From NCBI GenBank assembly GCA_907163345.1, contig CAJQUN010000003.1, positions 29,341,879 through 29,405,878 of the forward strand: a stretch of DNA of 64,000 nucleotides, written 5' to 3'. Shown here piece after piece: positions 1 to 13,532 of this stretch. The position numbers were made by a program, and so were the translations under genes. The stretch is from Haberlea rhodopensis. Its lineage: Eukaryota; Streptophyta; Magnoliopsida; Lamiales; Gesneriaceae. The notes beneath the pieces were generated by a model. The model saw only the letters and a list, made by a program, of their open reading frames with translations, made no database searches and had not been told where the DNA came from. How positions within the stretch are numbered: the stretch's first letter is position 1; every line of letters begins with the position of its first letter.

Positions 1-272
1 CCTATCCTGGATATCCGCCTCAGGGTGCGTATGGGCATCAGGGTCCGCCGCCGGGGTATGGATACCCTGGCGGATACGGTGCATATCCGCCGGGACAAAA
101 CCCGCGGAAGAATAGGATGGGGGGAATGGGGGGAATGGGGATGGGATTAGGTGCTGGATTGCTCGGGGGATTGCTTATTGGAGATATGGCGTCGGATTTT
201 GGGGATTCGTCGGGGTATGGTGATGGATATGGTGACGCCATGGGTGATATGGGTGGTATGGGTGACTTTTAG
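1..272 (+). CDS. C-terminal end of an SRC2-like C2-domain protein (5' part outside window)
   Basis: An open frame (codons from base 3) runs from the window edge to TAG at 270-272. It encodes a tail of repeated Tyr-Pro-Pro-Gly-Gln units, then a short basic patch (PRKNR), then GMGLGAGLLGGLLIGDM and a Gly/Asp/Met-rich end finishing GMGDF. This order (Gly/Pro/Tyr-rich linker, basic stretch, one hydrophobic Gly/Leu segment ending in IGDM, acidic tail) is that of plant SRC2 proteins, which carry an N-terminal C2 domain and are linked to cold and stress responses at endomembranes. The C2 domain would lie upstream and is not visible, so the assignment rests on the tail only. A different Gly/Pro/Tyr-rich protein cannot be excluded. 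Confidence 0.6.
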   Translation, partial: YPGYPPQGAYGHQGPPPGYGYPGGYGAYPPGQNPRKNRMGGMGGMGMGLGAGLLGGLLIGDMASDFGDSSGYGDGYGDAMGDMGGMGDF

Positions 273-2960
273 ATTTTTATTTCTTCTCCAACCTATGAAG
301 TTCGTAGATTTGATCATATGTTGATAGTAGGAACGGCTCGAGTTTGAATCCATCCATTAATTTTTGGTTTTAAATAATTATAATAAGATGCAACTATTCA
401 TGCTCTTTGTACGTTATAGCTTTTGAAACTATTCGATTCGTTATATCATATTTCTATTTAATTCGAATATTGTGTGTTTAAAATAATATATAAAAAAAAT
501 ATAAACTCAATTATATATGTATAAATTATTGGATAAAATCACTTAAAAGTTTTAACATGTATAAATTTGGTGGAAATATAAATTTAAAAATCAGCTTAAG
601 TTTTATCCAAACATAAAAAATAATTCCTCAATTTTTCAAGCTTTTCAATTGTCACTAAAAGAATGCAAAATATTTTTAAAGAACGTCGCGAATAAAAAAA
701 AATTATTTGATCAATATCGTTTTTCAAACTATCATCGGCATTACACTAGCAAGAATAAATTTACATTGGGTTTTGAAGGAGACATGATAATTTCCAAAGC
801 AATAAAAAGATCAAACAAATGAAATTTTGCCAATTTTTCTTCTCTCCAGTTACTCAAGAAAGACTACCCTTTCACCGGTGATGCAATGATCCTGTCTGTA
901 TTCCCTCCATGTTCACATATGGATAAAACGAAATCACATGCACCATCCATGATGAAGGCCATATGCTTTCTCCATAAATCCACCATGGCCATGGTGGTGA
1001 TCGGTTCTTTCAGCTTCATTAACCGTCTTTTTGTATGTGTTCGGGGGATCGGCTCTTGCACAAGTTGTTAGTCTGTTTTGGTAGAGAGGAAACAAACCCT
1101 AGAACACTTTCAGCTACCTCTTCGGCATATTGTGTTGGAAATTATAAGGCTTAATGAATTGAAATTAAGAAAATTAGAGATTAAGACTTAATGAATTGAT
1201 ATTAAACAACTTAATAAATTGAAAATTAAGCAATAAAGACACGACTTAATGACTTGAAAATTAAGCGATAAAGAAACGAGAAAAGTTTGAATGTATGAAA
1301 AAGTGATGAAAACGAAAAATTCGGGCACCATTATGCTGCCTGGAAAATTCCAAGCAGCAGGGGAGGCGCTAGAGGGCCCCATGTGTTACCTGGAATTTTC
1401 TAGGCAGTGTTTTAGGCTCTAGGACGCCTAATGCACTTTTTCATTATCGCTTGGCATCTCGTGACGTGTGGATACAACTTTTCAAAAAATCTCCTCCAGA
1501 TTATGTATTTTGGTAATGTCCATTGGACTAATATACATACAACTAATATACATACAGCACATCCCTATTGAATTTATATACATGTTATTCATATGAACAA
1601 CACATTAGAGATCGAAAGAAGCAAGATCATCGCAATTGCATTCATGTTCATATCTTGTTCTTGAGAAAAAGAGAGTTCGCAACGTTTGTGGTTGTTAGAC
1701 TTGTGCTTTGAAGTGCTACTATCACAACCATAGTCGTTGTATCTTGAGAGAAGATTGCCATTTTCCGGGAGCACCGTGTGAGGAGCAAAATCTTCTTAAG
1801 AGCATCGACTCGAACTTGTTCCTATCATTTTTAGATTTTCCATCCCGCCGCAACGACGCCAACGAGATCCTTGTGGAGCTTAAGACGAATAAGGTAACCA
1901 CCATATTGTTCCTTCAAAAGAAACATCAGCAATGGCCTCCTACCACAACCCAAGTTGAAAGTATGATAAATAAAAAAAACACATTCAAGAAATTTCCCGC
2001 TCCTCTTGACTAGGCTTAAATAAACTTACCAAAACAATTAACAGGCAAGCACAAATGCAATGGAATGCATTCATCAACCATGGTGTATAATCTTGAAGTT
2101 TTGATATTTAAACTCCAATTCATGACAACAAATATTGCAATTACTATTCGCAGTTACTAAGCCTGAGACGCGTTTGAAAGATCGAGAAGTGGTGCAGCAT
2201 TGGTTAAAAACCAATGTTATGTCACCCATAAAAATATGAAAAATATACAAAAAAACATTTCTTTCCTTCAAACACTTACGCCATTGAGCCACTAAACCAT
2301 CCTATTGACAATTAAAGGATCTAAATCCAAGGCTCGCCCCAGGTGAAGGTTTCTGATCCAGGGGAGAAGAAGGCGTAGCTTAGTATTGTCAATACAAATT
2401 TCAAGATAGGACACATACCTAATCAGTTTACCTTGCTTAATGTGGAATCGGATGGGAAGCAAAAGTCAGGAGGAACTGACGACGAAAATATTGAGGAAGG
2501 AGAAGAAATCATCTTCCATGACTGGGAATTTTACTCAAACCATGTTCAAGAAGTCCATGACTGAAGGTCTTCTAGCTAGTAACCGAGGTCCTAATCTTAT
2601 GCTGAGTTGCTATAAGTAGTGACTTTTTTTTTTTTACTTAACCAGATACCAGCCAAATAACACAAGTATTGATTAATCAATCAATCAACGAGATTTTAAG
2701 CTACAATCCCCTGAAAAGATTGGTCGACATACAAAATAGCAACAAGCTGGACCAAATTCTATTTTAGAAAAAAAAAAAATCATTTTGCTATCTGTGTCGA
2801 TATACATATTAACCAATATAATAATGGCCAAGGTGTATGAACAGTAATCTGGGTCTGCTTTGACCAATTCGATGAACAGTGGCTTGGAAATTGTTTTTAA
2901 AGTCTTTTAAATTCATTATCTTTGTTGGGCTTCTGGGAATTGGTTTTTTTTTCCTCCTTG
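273..2960. other. Intergenic, AT-rich; no gene recognised
   Basis: No long frame or recognisable domain. At 1130-1280 short near-repeats of the word cttaatgaattgaaattaag occur in tandem. A small open stretch at about 2418-2564 reads as an acidic peptide (GGTDDENIEEGEEIIFHDWE) ending in TGA and could be a decayed exon or element fragment. Near 2290-2340 the minus strand has words resembling tRNA-derived SINE promoters, too weak to call. Confidence 0.5.
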
Positions 2961-3059
2961 TCAATAGATGTTGGGCTTGTGGGAATGTATTGGGCTTGTG
3001 GGAGGGTTGAGTTTCCTTGACACCCGATACACGGCCCTTTGAAGAATAATAAACAAATT

Positions 3060-3340
3060 GCTGATTCCAAGCCCTTTTCGTTTTCGACAGCTTTGCTCTG
3101 AGCGCCGCCAGCCGAGGAGATCGTCGTCGTCGGTGGTGATGGGCTGCAACTCGCCGCCTGTACCGGATGGACGTGTTGTCATAGGTTTATCAGATTACGT
3201 TCGTAGGTGATGGTTGTGGGCTTTCTTGCGGACAAGAGGGCGCCGTCTGTTATTACCCACCGGTCCATGTCGATTCCCGGATTTCCCTTCTTTTCCTGCC
3301 TTATCTCTTTTCGTTGCAGGTATTTGAATGATGGGGCGTG
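3060..3340 (+). other. GC-rich exon-like stretch, possible 5' end of an unidentified transcript
   Basis: This stretch is clearly richer in G and C than its surroundings, with CpG-rich words around 3100-3180 and an ATG at 3138 opening a 24-codon frame closed by TGA at about 3210. It is followed by pyrimidine-rich DNA (3240-3780) of the kind seen in plant 5' UTRs and first introns. No downstream exon with a recognisable protein was found before the Helitron. It may be a truncated gene start, a non-coding transcript or a captured gene piece. Confidence 0.25.
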
Positions 3341-3789
3341 CCATCATTTGGTCTCGCCGGCATCACCTCGTTCCCTGGTTTGAGAGCCATTTTCTCCTTC
3401 TATAAATTATGTTGCTTCTTGTCGATTTTTGTGTGGCTTTTCTTATTTAAGGGTTTTGCTGTTTCTTGCTCAGCTATCCTTCTCAGGTTAGTTCTACTGA
3501 CCATTATTTCCTCCCTGGTTTCCATGCTTGCTGCATATTTGTTCTGCTTCTGGGTTTAAATATGGGTTCCAGTTTTCAAGATATGCGTTACAATTTCTGT
3601 TTTCCACTCTGGTTTTGCTTGCCGTTTGTTTTTCGGTGGGGTTTTGGGTTTTTGGGCTGTTGGGTATGTGATGTTTTCAGTGTGTGGCTTGGAAGGTGTC
3701 GTTTCCTTGCCTCGCATGTGTGTGCAGTTCTTGTGGTTGAAGGTTGTGCTTGTGTGCTAGAGTTTATCGCTACATTGATAGCTTGATGC

Positions 3790-5100
3790 TCTCGGCCAAC
3801 CTTGGGAAGCTTGGGATTGCAGAATTTAATTTGAGTTATTAGTCTTCTTCCATATGTATTGTTAAAATCTTAGATGTTTTTTGTTTAAGATGTTGTCTTC
3901 AGATCCCTATTTTGAGGAAAACCAGCACTTTTATGTGTAGAGGTAAATTCTTGAGGTCTGTACTTTTGAGGCCAGCTTTCGGTGGATTGATCAATTTTTT
4001 TTAAAAAAAAACCTCAATCCAGTTTATCCAGTTTTGATTATGGCTTTCAAAGTTGGTTTCCTTTTCGATCCTATGTTTCCATGTTGGAACTTTTTTTAAG
4101 TAGCTTGCTAATTAGTGTGATATAGTATTTTAAAAAACTAACATCCTTTTGAAAAAAGGGATCATCATATCCCTGTTTCGTGGCTTCATTGTGAGTGTTG
4201 AAACTGCTGTAACTCATAATGAAGCCATAGGGTGTTACAATCTGTGCTTATGATATTAGTTGATATATCGTTCGGTGGCTTCATTATGAGTGTTGTTTTT
4301 AAAAAAATGAAACATTCTTTTACACATTTGACCCTTAGAGTTGCTTATTAGTATGATGTGTCTATGTAATACCCATCATGTGGCTTTAACCAACTGCTGC
4401 AGATATATATTTGTATCGCACGCCTTGCATTTGCACTGGATGTCTCACATTTAATGATATGCTGTTTTGCAAGTGATGATAGATACTTTCAGTAATGTGG
4501 TTGAAGATGGCTTCTCATCATTTTGGTCTTGAAATACCCAGTTTAAATATCCAGCTACTTATCATGTAGGCCTTACATATCACCTCACTTTCTTCCTAAA
4601 AGATATATATATAAAAAAAAATGTTCATTATATTTTGTTTTGTTCTCGGATGTGATTAAGTTTCTGAAATTTCCAAAAGTTGTCCAAGTTTCTGTTCGTC
4701 CACGTGTACTTTGTTTATATTGCGATGGTTCATTTTGTAAGTTATACTCGAAATAGATGTTTTGAATATACCATGTCTAATATACATATTCGAAAGGCTT
4801 AAACTTTCGAGCTTTAATGCCAACGGTTGCTTCTATGGTGTATACCGTATTTTGGCTCCGAGCAGGCTGTTTTGCATATACTATATGTGTAACATGCATA
4901 TGATAGATATGTGAACTTTTTTATTTGCTACAAGTTGTTTAGTACCATAGTTTAGTCTTTATTTATATGTTTTTTGTCTGTAATATGCATTTGTCATTTT
5001 ACAAATAAATAAATCAAAAAATATTTATTTAAATTATTTATGTATTATGGTTAGATCATAGACGTCGTGCTCGTCGACAAATCCTCATGGTCCGCGATTT
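3790..5100. other. Non-coding AT-rich stretch upstream of the Helitron genes
   Basis: No coding potential seen. A trinucleotide (aat)n repeat follows at about 5128-5152. The Helitron's 5' terminus (expected to start TC after a host A) must lie here or just downstream but could not be located by eye. Confidence 0.5.
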
Positions 5101-5470
5101 ATTGAGTGATCGAACAACTTGAAAAAATTAATAATAATAATAATAATAATAAAAAACATACAAAAGTAAAACATAAGTGCTCAATCACCTCACATGAATC
5201 ATGTCATATCTTCCTCCGCCCCCACGCATTCTTCAACGTCTCTCACGTCGTTTTTCCTGGTTTTGTCTCTTGCCCTGCGCCCATCCATTCTGGCACTCTT
5301 CTTTTATTTCGGGCTCGTTTGACTCCCCCAGCTGCTGGATCGCTGCCCTCTCTACTTTGTCCGCCTTCCTCAAAACTTGGTCTACAAAAATGTTCTCATG
5401 TTTTCCTCCCCACCATGTCTCTTTAGGCCCCGCAGAAACCATTCGTCCGCATCTTTGTTGCTGCCTCAAA

Positions 5471-5734
5471 ATGTCAGAAGTGGGTCCAAGGGACATCCAT
5501 AGCACTCAGGAAGGTCGTGCTAACTCAACTCCCCGCCGTACGAGCCATACTCTGCCTTTGCTAGGTATATTTCTCTCTTGGCTAATTGGTTTTATTGTCC
5601 TCCCGCTTTTTTTCCAACTCGTTATTTCAGGCTCGTCCGCATCGCCCCGAACACCGGCCCAGTTTCGGCAAAGGAGAACTGCACCATCCCCGTCAAGTTC
5701 TGCCACATCAAGTCTCGTCGGTGCCCTGCTGCAG
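5471..5734 (+). other. Possible 5' exons of the Helitron Rep gene
   Basis: Between the first Met-codon frame of the Rep gene and the AT-rich flank are exon-like blocks with good splice signals: acceptor at 5629-5630 (ttatttcag), donor at 5735 (gcag/gttt), acceptor at 5864-5865. Joining 5632-5734 to 5866 keeps the Rep frame and adds about 35 residues including NTGPVSAKENCTIPVKFC. Further upstream the matching frame meets a stop at 5521, so the true start or an additional splice is unresolved. It may also be 5' UTR. Confidence 0.35.
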
Positions 5735-5879
5735 GTTTGACTACCCGGCCAAACTTCACTGTCTCTTATACTTTGATTTTGCCCCACAAATTTATTTTAT
5801 ACATGTTTATGCTTCTAACGCTAAGTTGCTAACTTTTACTGTCTTCTCCCTCAACTCCTGAACAGACGATGCCAATGAT

Positions 5880-8800
5880 ATGCTTTTAACCAGACGACAA
5901 CGAATTCTTAGGTATCTCGACAGGATTCGTCTTCTCCCGACTAAAGCGTGGATCTTGCCTTCAGCTGCTGATTGCGAGCATTGCGGCGCTCGTCGTTTCT
6001 ACAGGGAGCCACCTGGTTTCTGTTGCGCGAACGGCAGTGTCAACCTTATCCCCACGAGAATGCCGTTGTCCTTGTGGCAACTCTACACTACAACTTCGTC
6101 ACATCTTGCCGACCATTTCCGACAACGTTGTCGCACATACAACAACTCTTCAGCCTTTACTTCCATAGGAATATATTACGATCATGAATTGTGCCGGGGG
6201 AACAAAGGGATTTACACATTCAAAGTTCAGGGCGGCATTTACCATTTCATACGGGACCTGGTTCCTACTGAGGGGTGTGGCCGCCAGCTGCAGCTGTACT
6301 TTTACGGAACGGAGAATGAAATCGATAATAGGTTGTCCCAGTCGGGAGATTTGGATGCTAAATTAATAGCATTCATCATTGACATCATGAAACTCAACCC
6401 ATATGCAAATTTCTTTAGGAGCTTGAGGGATATGCCTGACCTGACCTCATACAAGATTGTGTTGCGTGCCGATCCGTCTTTAGATCATAGGGTGTACAAT
6501 TTGCATGTTGTTGACCACATCGGGGCAATTTGGAATGAGTTAACTGATGCTCCTTCAGAACGTCCACATGACGTACGTGTGTACACAAAATCAGATGGCA
6601 CACAATTCATTCACTACTATTATGGTTGTTACGACCCTCTTCAATATCCGTTGTTGTTTCCATACGGAGAGCCTGGTTGGCACACTGGAATCCTAAAAGA
6701 ACGCTCTACTTCTCATGCATTCGATCCAGGTCTATTGGCGCCTGGTGAGGATCTATCTTCGCTCCTGCCAGACCAACACATTTCCGGTTCGTCCCTACTG
6801 ATCGCTGAGCAAGCAAGTAAGTCTTTCTTTATTTACCCATTCCCCTTCGCTTAACCTATTTCCGTTCATGTGTAACTTTGTTGTTTAAATTGTTCTAAAC
6901 ATATTGCACATTTCTCTTCCAGATTTGGATCGCAATCGGGATAATCGAAGAAATGTTGCCGCCCGAGAATTCTATTGTTACAGATTTCAACTGCGCCGTG
7001 ACGACATCACCAACATACTGCGCACGGGGCGTCTTATTCAGCAATATCAAATCGACATGTACGTAAAAATTGAGACCCAGCGATTAGATTACTTCCGTAA
7101 AGCACAGGCGCAAAGCGATATCCGATCAGAGTCTTTTCAAGGTATTGTTGATAGTATGGCATGTGATGGAATTTCCTATGGCAGGTCCATCGGGCTACGC
7201 ACAGTACTACCAGCTTCGTTCTTAGGCGGTCCCAGGGATCTCCGGCGGCGCTACATGAATGCGCTTGCCTTAGTCACAACGTTCGGGCGGCCTGATTTTT
7301 TCATAACAATGACGTGCAACCCAAATTGGTTAGAGATACAAGACGAACTTCTGCCTGGCGAACATGCACATAATCACGCTGATTTACTTGCGAGGGTCTT
7401 CCGAGCAAAGAACGAAGAATTGAAGGACGAGATCGTGGATAAACAAATCTTTGGGAAAGTAGCTGCCTACTTGTATGTTGTCGAGTTTCAAAAAAGAGGT
7501 CTGCCTCACGTGCATTGGCTCGTTATTTTGAAAAACAAATACAAAGTTACTTCCGTTGATGCCTATGATCGATTCGTCACCGCCGAAATCCCCGACCCTT
7601 CAACTGATCCTCATCTTCACTCATGTGTTTCCAAACACATGTTGCATGGTCCTTGTGGGGAGTTAAACCCAACAAACGTCTGCATGAGGGGGGGATCTTG
7701 CAAAAACCACTACCCAAGAGAATTCGTTCAGTCAACTTCACATCGCACTGACTCTTACCCTGCGTACAGACGCCGAGACAATAACCGAATAGTCCTCGCC
7801 AGGAGGAAGCTATTGGACAATCGCTGGGTAATTCCATACAATCCTTACCTACTTGCGAAATTCGACAGCCACATTAATGTTGAGATCTGTGCAGATGTCA
7901 AGGTCGTTAAGTACCTGTATAAATATGTGTGTAAAGGGAACGACAAAGTTGCTTACAATGTAGTTGCCAATGCTGCGCCAGACAACATGGACGAGATACA
8001 TGACTTCCAATCTGCACGTTGGCTTTGTGCTCCAGAGGCTATGTTGCGCATTTATGGTTATACACTTTACGAGATGAGCCCCGCTGTTATTCAGCTTCAT
8101 GTTCATCTCCCGAATTCTCATTATATCTTTTTTCATGCTGCCCGAACCTTAGACAACATCTTGTCGAACCCCAACAATTCGAAAACCCAATTGACACAGT
8201 TCTTCTTGATGAATGCGACGCATTCAGACGTACGCGCCATGGACTTGCTTTATCGTGAATTCCCTAAGCACTTTGTCTGGAAGACTACACACAAGGAATG
8301 GTCTTATCGTAATCGTGGCACTACCCTTGGGCGACTTGTGACGGTGAGCCCCGTCGAGACCGAACGATACTATTTGAGGTTGTTGTTGAGTCATGTCAGG
8401 GCACCCACTTCATTTGAATATTTGAGGACCCACAACGGTGTACTCTTCCCAAACTTCCGGGAGGCTGCAATGCAACGTGGGCTACTTGATGCAGATAACG
8501 ACATTCGCGCGTCCATAGAAGAGGCGTCAACTTATCAAGTCCCATATACATTGCGCCGTTTATTTGCAACTATCCTTGTTTACAACCTTCCTTCAAACCC
8601 TGCCACCCTTTGGGAAGAATTTAAACTACACCTTTCTGAGGATTTCTTATCGACTTTCGATCGCCAGGAACATGTTGCATTCGATCGTGCTCTACGCTCG
8701 ATTGATGTCTTCCTCCAATCGATAGGTAAAACCGTGGATGATTTCAATCTCGTGCCGTTTAAGACTTGGGTTAATGAGGTCGAGATGCGGAACAAAGATT

Positions 8801-10254
8801 ACGAGAATGAGCTTAGCATCTCCGTGACTGAGGAGGAATTGAACGCTGTGCACAAGCTAAATTCAAGACAACAAGAGGCCTTTGATTCTATAATGGCGTG
8901 TGTCGATGACCCAAATGGGGGTGCTTTTTTCATCGATGGCCCCGGGGGATCAGGGAAAACTTTCCTATATCGCACGTTGCTGGCTATTGTCAGGAAGACC
9001 CGTGGTGTTGCCCTCTCAGTTGCATCTTCAGGCGTTGCAGCCTCGCTACTGCCTGGTGGCCGGACTGCCCATTCACGATTCAAACTTCCGACCATAGTTG
9101 ACCAATCAATCTCTTGCGCAATAAAAAAACAAAGCTTCCATGCACAGCTTATTCTATCGGCAAAGCTAATTATTTGGGACGAGGCTTCAATGGCCAACCG
9201 AAGATGTATTGAAGCTTTGGATGTTTTATTGCGCGATCTTACGGATAATCCACAATTATTTGGAGGCAAGACAATTGTTTTTGGTGGAGATTTCAGGCAG
9301 ACAATCCCAGTTGTAGTCGGTGGATCCCGTGAAGATGCGGTCGATTCATGCCTTGTCAATTCCCCTTTGTGGCCTAAGGTTCAAAAAATCCACCTACTCC
9401 AGAATATGCGCGCCCGAGAAGACCCATTTTTTACAGAGCTCTTATTACGCATCGGCGATGGAACAGAACCACTAAATCTCAAAGATGAAATCACATTGCC
9501 AACAAATATGTGCTTGCCATACGTCGATTGCGACGAGCCACTAGACTATCTCATCAGCGCAGTTTTTCCTTCCTTCGATGATGTTTATAAGGATCCTTTC
9601 TCGGTTATCGACAGAGCTATACTAACACCCAAGAATGATTGCATGGAGAGCATAAACAATGCCATGATTGACAAATTTCCCGGAGAAATTGTCGAATATA
9701 TCAGCGTTGACATAACAAAAAACGTACACCAACAATGCCAATACCAAGATTTCTTAAATGGGGTCTCTGCACCAGGTTTGCCTCCTCATGTGCTTCGCTT
9801 GAAAAAAAATAGCCCTATCATGCTACTGCGCAATATTAATCCATCTGAAGGCCTATGCAATGGCACACGTCTCATCTGCCGTGATTTGGGAAAAAAAGTT
9901 ATTGGGTCTGTCATAGCGTCTGGCGAGTACACCGGAAAATTTGTCTTCATCCCGAGGATACCATTGGAAACTTCTGATAATCTTAGATGTCCCATACCTT
10001 TTAAGCGACATCAATTCCCTATACGCCTTTGTTTCGCGATGAGTATTAACAAGGCCCAAGGGCAAACACTTGATAAGGTTGGGATTTGCTTGCCCCAACC
10101 TGTCTTCTCACATGGTCAACTATATGTCGCACTTTCTAGGGTCAGATGTAGTAGCTCCGTCAAAGTCTTGATCAAACCATCAACTGCAATCTTTACCACA
10201 CACTGTCAAACTAAGAATGTTGTTTACAAAGAGATTCTAAATGCCGCCATGTGA
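5880..10254 (+). CDS. Helitron Rep/helicase (RepHel) transposase
   Basis: Two exons, 5880-6816 and 6923-10254, split by a 106-base intron with gtaagt donor and ttccag acceptor. Joining them restores one frame of 1,422 residues from the Met at 5880. The N-terminal part is the Helitron-like domain. The Rep nuclease has the two-histidine metal motif in LPHVHWLV (7501-7524) and the paired tyrosines of the VVKYLYKYVCKGN region (about 7900-7940). The C-terminal part is a PIF1-type superfamily 1 helicase with Walker A GPGGSGKT (8938-8961), Walker B LIIWDEASM (9164-9192) and a late QLYVALSRV motif. In known Helitrons this protein nicks and unwinds one strand for rolling-circle transposition. No internal stop or frameshift was seen, so the ORF could be functional. 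The start may lie further upstream (see 5471-5734). Confidence 0.93.
6817..6922 (+). other. Intron of the Helitron Rep/helicase gene
   Basis: The intron runs from gtaagt at 6817 to cttccag at 6922. The flanking codon is split a|at, giving Asn, and the following LDRNRDNRRNVAAREFY continues the Helitron domain without a break. Confidence 0.85.
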
Positions 10255-10559
10255 AGATGGGTACCTTACGCGCACAAAATTAACTCAATACATGCATGTT
10301 TTTTTTGGTCGGAAGGGGAGGGTGGAGGGGGGGTCGCCAACCTTGATTTACAACTTATTTGCCCTTTACAAACTTTTTACAAGCTTGCGCTTGCATTGTT
10401 TCGGGCCATCTCATGTGCTGAGCATTACATATTTCTTGTGCTTTATGTTTTTGCCCCATTCAATATCGGCACCGCTTCAATATCGGCACCCCTGTTTGTG
10501 TGGAAGTATTGCACCACCCATCCACGATTGCTTCAGTCTTATTTAACGACAGGTCGAAA

Positions 10560-13425
10560 ATGGGTGAAAATATAATGCCTATTAGATCAATAACTACCGA
10601 GACAAATAGATGGTCAGCGAAGGTACGTGTCGTGAGCAAGCTTGGGGTGAAAACCGCGATATTCTCGCCAACGAAATACCAAAAGATGATTCTTGCTGAC
10701 GAAACGGTAATTCTTTCAAGTAATTCATGTCACTTTTCATGCTTATTGATGACAGTCATATATTTATTGCTTTGCCTGGTGTTTTGTGCTAGGGTGACAC
10801 GGTGGAGGCCATAATTTTCAAGACTGATGTTGACTTATACAAATATTCTCTGGAAGAATCGAAGACATATACGATCTCAAATGCTCAGGTCACCAAAGTA
10901 AAAGATATGTACAAGAACGACCTGGTTAGTAGTCCATACCAATGGACTATCACCTCACATACTTCGGTCGTACCTGTTGTTGATGGCGCCATTTCTCCAT
11001 CCTCATTTCGCCCAAGTTTCATCGGGTCTGAAAAATTTATTGCGTACTTGGAGTCAAAAAAACTGATTAGTAAGTGGTCGACGTGTTTTCGGATATGACT
11101 TTCGGGCAACACAGTGATTAATAGTAATCTCCTCAATCCCCTCGACGACTAACCCCCTCTGATTAGGTACCGTATGCGTGATCATTGCGAAAAGGGCCCC
11201 CAGGAAAATTACTACGCAGAGCCAGACACAAGTTCTGCATGAATATGCGGCGATTGACCCACGGTAAGTTTTTCTTCCGTTATAGGTTTTGCTCTTAATT
11301 TTAGCTTACTCCCAAGCATGTTCAGTTTATCGACTTTATATCTTGCTAGATTTACCCCATTTGTCGTTACTCTATGGGGAGACGCTGTTACTCCGCAACT
11401 GTTTGCCATTTTAGATGACTGCTACAAGCGGCCTGCCCTCACCCTCCTCAATTTTCTGGTGAAAGGATACTACGGTTAACTCCCTACTATTTGATTTTCG
11501 AACTTATAATTTATGTTGCGTCTTACGATTGTTATTCTATTTCCTTACATAATCAATGAACTATCATTTGTAGGTTTGTATCTTAGCTCGACTTCATCTT
11601 CAGTTGTTCTTGAACAGATGGACAATGAATGCTTCTCTGACCTACAGACTTGGTAATGATCCTGTCACCCATTTCTTACATATTTACATTACAATAACAC
11701 GCTTCGTGTGTTTATAATATATTAAATTTCCCATGGCTCCATTTTCTTTTCATAGGCGGACCAAGGAAAAACTTCTCATTGACGATGTCGTGGAAAGGGG
11801 TGGATTTTTCGAGGAGAAGATCAATGTCAAAGGAGGACAACCCTTACCGATCAACACTGTCTCTGAAGTGCTTCAACTTGAAAAGGTTTTAAAAAACATC
11901 CAAGATCTGCGCCTAATCTCCTTTTTGTATGCTCAATGGATATTCTTCTCTTACGGTTTCCATTTCTCAGCCGGGCAGATATAATATCAGGGTCAAAGCT
12001 TGCTTGGACGACGCGTCCCAAAGCTTTGTTTACATGGGATGTGAAGAATGCCGCTGTGGAATTAACGCCGACTACAATTCTGTTTTCACTTGTAAGACAT
12101 GTAATGCAAAAAAGATAGCAAAACCCAGGTACTAATTGCCACCGAGGTTTTAGCTTCACATTTTTTCATTATATCATTGTCTTTCGGCGTTTTTCATGGG
12201 TTACTTTTTTACTTGTAGATTTCGATTCTGCCTCAAAGTTTCTGATCGTACTGGCTCACTCGATGTCACGGTGTTTGGCAAAGAAGGAGACCTAATCATT
12301 GGAATGTCTGCGGAAGATTTCTACAACAAAACTTTGCAGGTCATATCAGTAAAGCTTGCTGGTCCTTTACTTTATTGAATCTTTCAGCAGAATGTTGAAT
12401 TATCCAACATGTGCTTCCTTCCTCAGGACGGGGCACCTCCAGTTGCTCTTGTTAGACAGGGCTTAAAGGATCACGAAGTATTCATGAAGATACGCTCGAG
12501 CCTATTTAGCGGGCGCAATGCCAAAGAAATCATCGTGTATAGCTTACTAGCTCTGGAATATGTGGACAACCTTGCAAGGCCTGCCCTACCGCCAACACCA
12601 AGCCCCATTAAATACTTGTCTACTACTATGGCTTCCACCCAAGAATTACAAGGTACGTTTGTCTTGTTGGCCATTTGTTCAATACATGTTGGTCTCGTTC
12701 TATTCTACACAAAATGTTTTATATGCTTTCCCAGAGGGCGCAAGATCAACAAAAGGAAGCTCGATTTCGGATTGGCAATAACGCCACCACCCAATGAGCC
12801 TACAGGCGTTGAGACGGGAAAAACAGCGGATGTTTGTGAGATAGGTTGTCCTTTTATACTAGGAAAAAAAGAAATACAATAGCATCCCAATATGTAATCG
12901 ACGGGTTTATTAAATTTGCCTTGAATGTTTTACATAGGGGCTGTTTCGGTTCGGAGACGCCTTATCAAAAAGGGGAAAAACAAGGTTGGGGAAGACAGTC
13001 TGGCGTATGATCCAAGTGAGTGGTTGCTACCAAATTGTCTTGATTTTAATTATAGTGGCACTTCTTAGTTGGACAAGTGGCTAGAAATAACATTGCAACA
13101 AAACGGTGTTCTTCATATATTACAGGTGTTGTGTCATTTGAGGAACCCGAGCTGCCGACCATCGATTTACATGACATTGTTTCTTCTGATGACGGTATGC
13201 CTCTTTTAGGTTACCACCTTTCAAATATTTGTCTTCCTTTAAAATTCATACATACACAATATCGCTCACATATTACTTGGAAATATATTACAATGTTGTG
13301 TATGTGTATTTCTAGATCTCGTCCATCCAAACAATGCTCGTGTCCTATTAACAAATGCACATGTTCGACCCACAACTGGAGAAAATTTAGTCGATCGGAA
13401 AAAACCGACAAGCCTCTACTCGTGA
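10560..13425 (+). CDS. RPA1-like (replication protein A 70-kDa-like) gene of the Helitron
   Basis: Thirteen exons can be chained by GT-AG sites with coherent phases: 10560-10706, 10793-11069, 11167-11263, 11350-11474, 11574-11652, 11756-11885, 11971-12128, 12219-12339, 12427-12652, 12737-12844, 12938-13015, 13126-13194, 13316-13425. The sum is 1,725 nt, exactly 574 codons plus TGA. Exons 1-2 resemble OB fold A (RWSAKVRVVSKLG, DTVEAIIFKTDVD). Exons 3-6 resemble OB fold B (FTPFVVTLWGDAV). Exons 7-9 form OB fold C with a zinc ribbon (CEEC and CKTC pairs, 12040-12110) and the LKVSDRTGSLDVTVFG strand. RPA binds single-stranded DNA, and plant Helitrons often carry such a gene, presumably to protect the displaced strand. 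It lies about 300 bases after the Rep stop, same strand. The last small exons are the least certain. Confidence 0.8.
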
Positions 13426-13532
13426 AGTCAGAAAAAGGTAATCTTCCTCGCAGTCCAGCTGAATTTAGCTTCGACATCACCGATAAATAACCTACTTAAT
13501 TCTATGTTTCTTTGGCATAAAAAGCTATTACG

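Noticed and set aside
864..1071. Overlapping small ORFs on both strands near 0.9-1.07 kb
   Set aside because: No recognisable domain, splice context or repeat family. Not enough to support a gene.
2070..2340. tRNA-derived SINE on the minus strand
   Set aside because: Only loose box-like words were seen (gtggctcaatggcg, gcgagccttgg). No clear A and B box spacing, tail or target duplication.
5201..5740. 179-residue ORF upstream of the Helitron Rep gene as a separate protein
   Set aside because: It spans likely introns, has Ser/Pro/Cys-rich low-complexity content, and the spliced Rep frame at its end is a different one.
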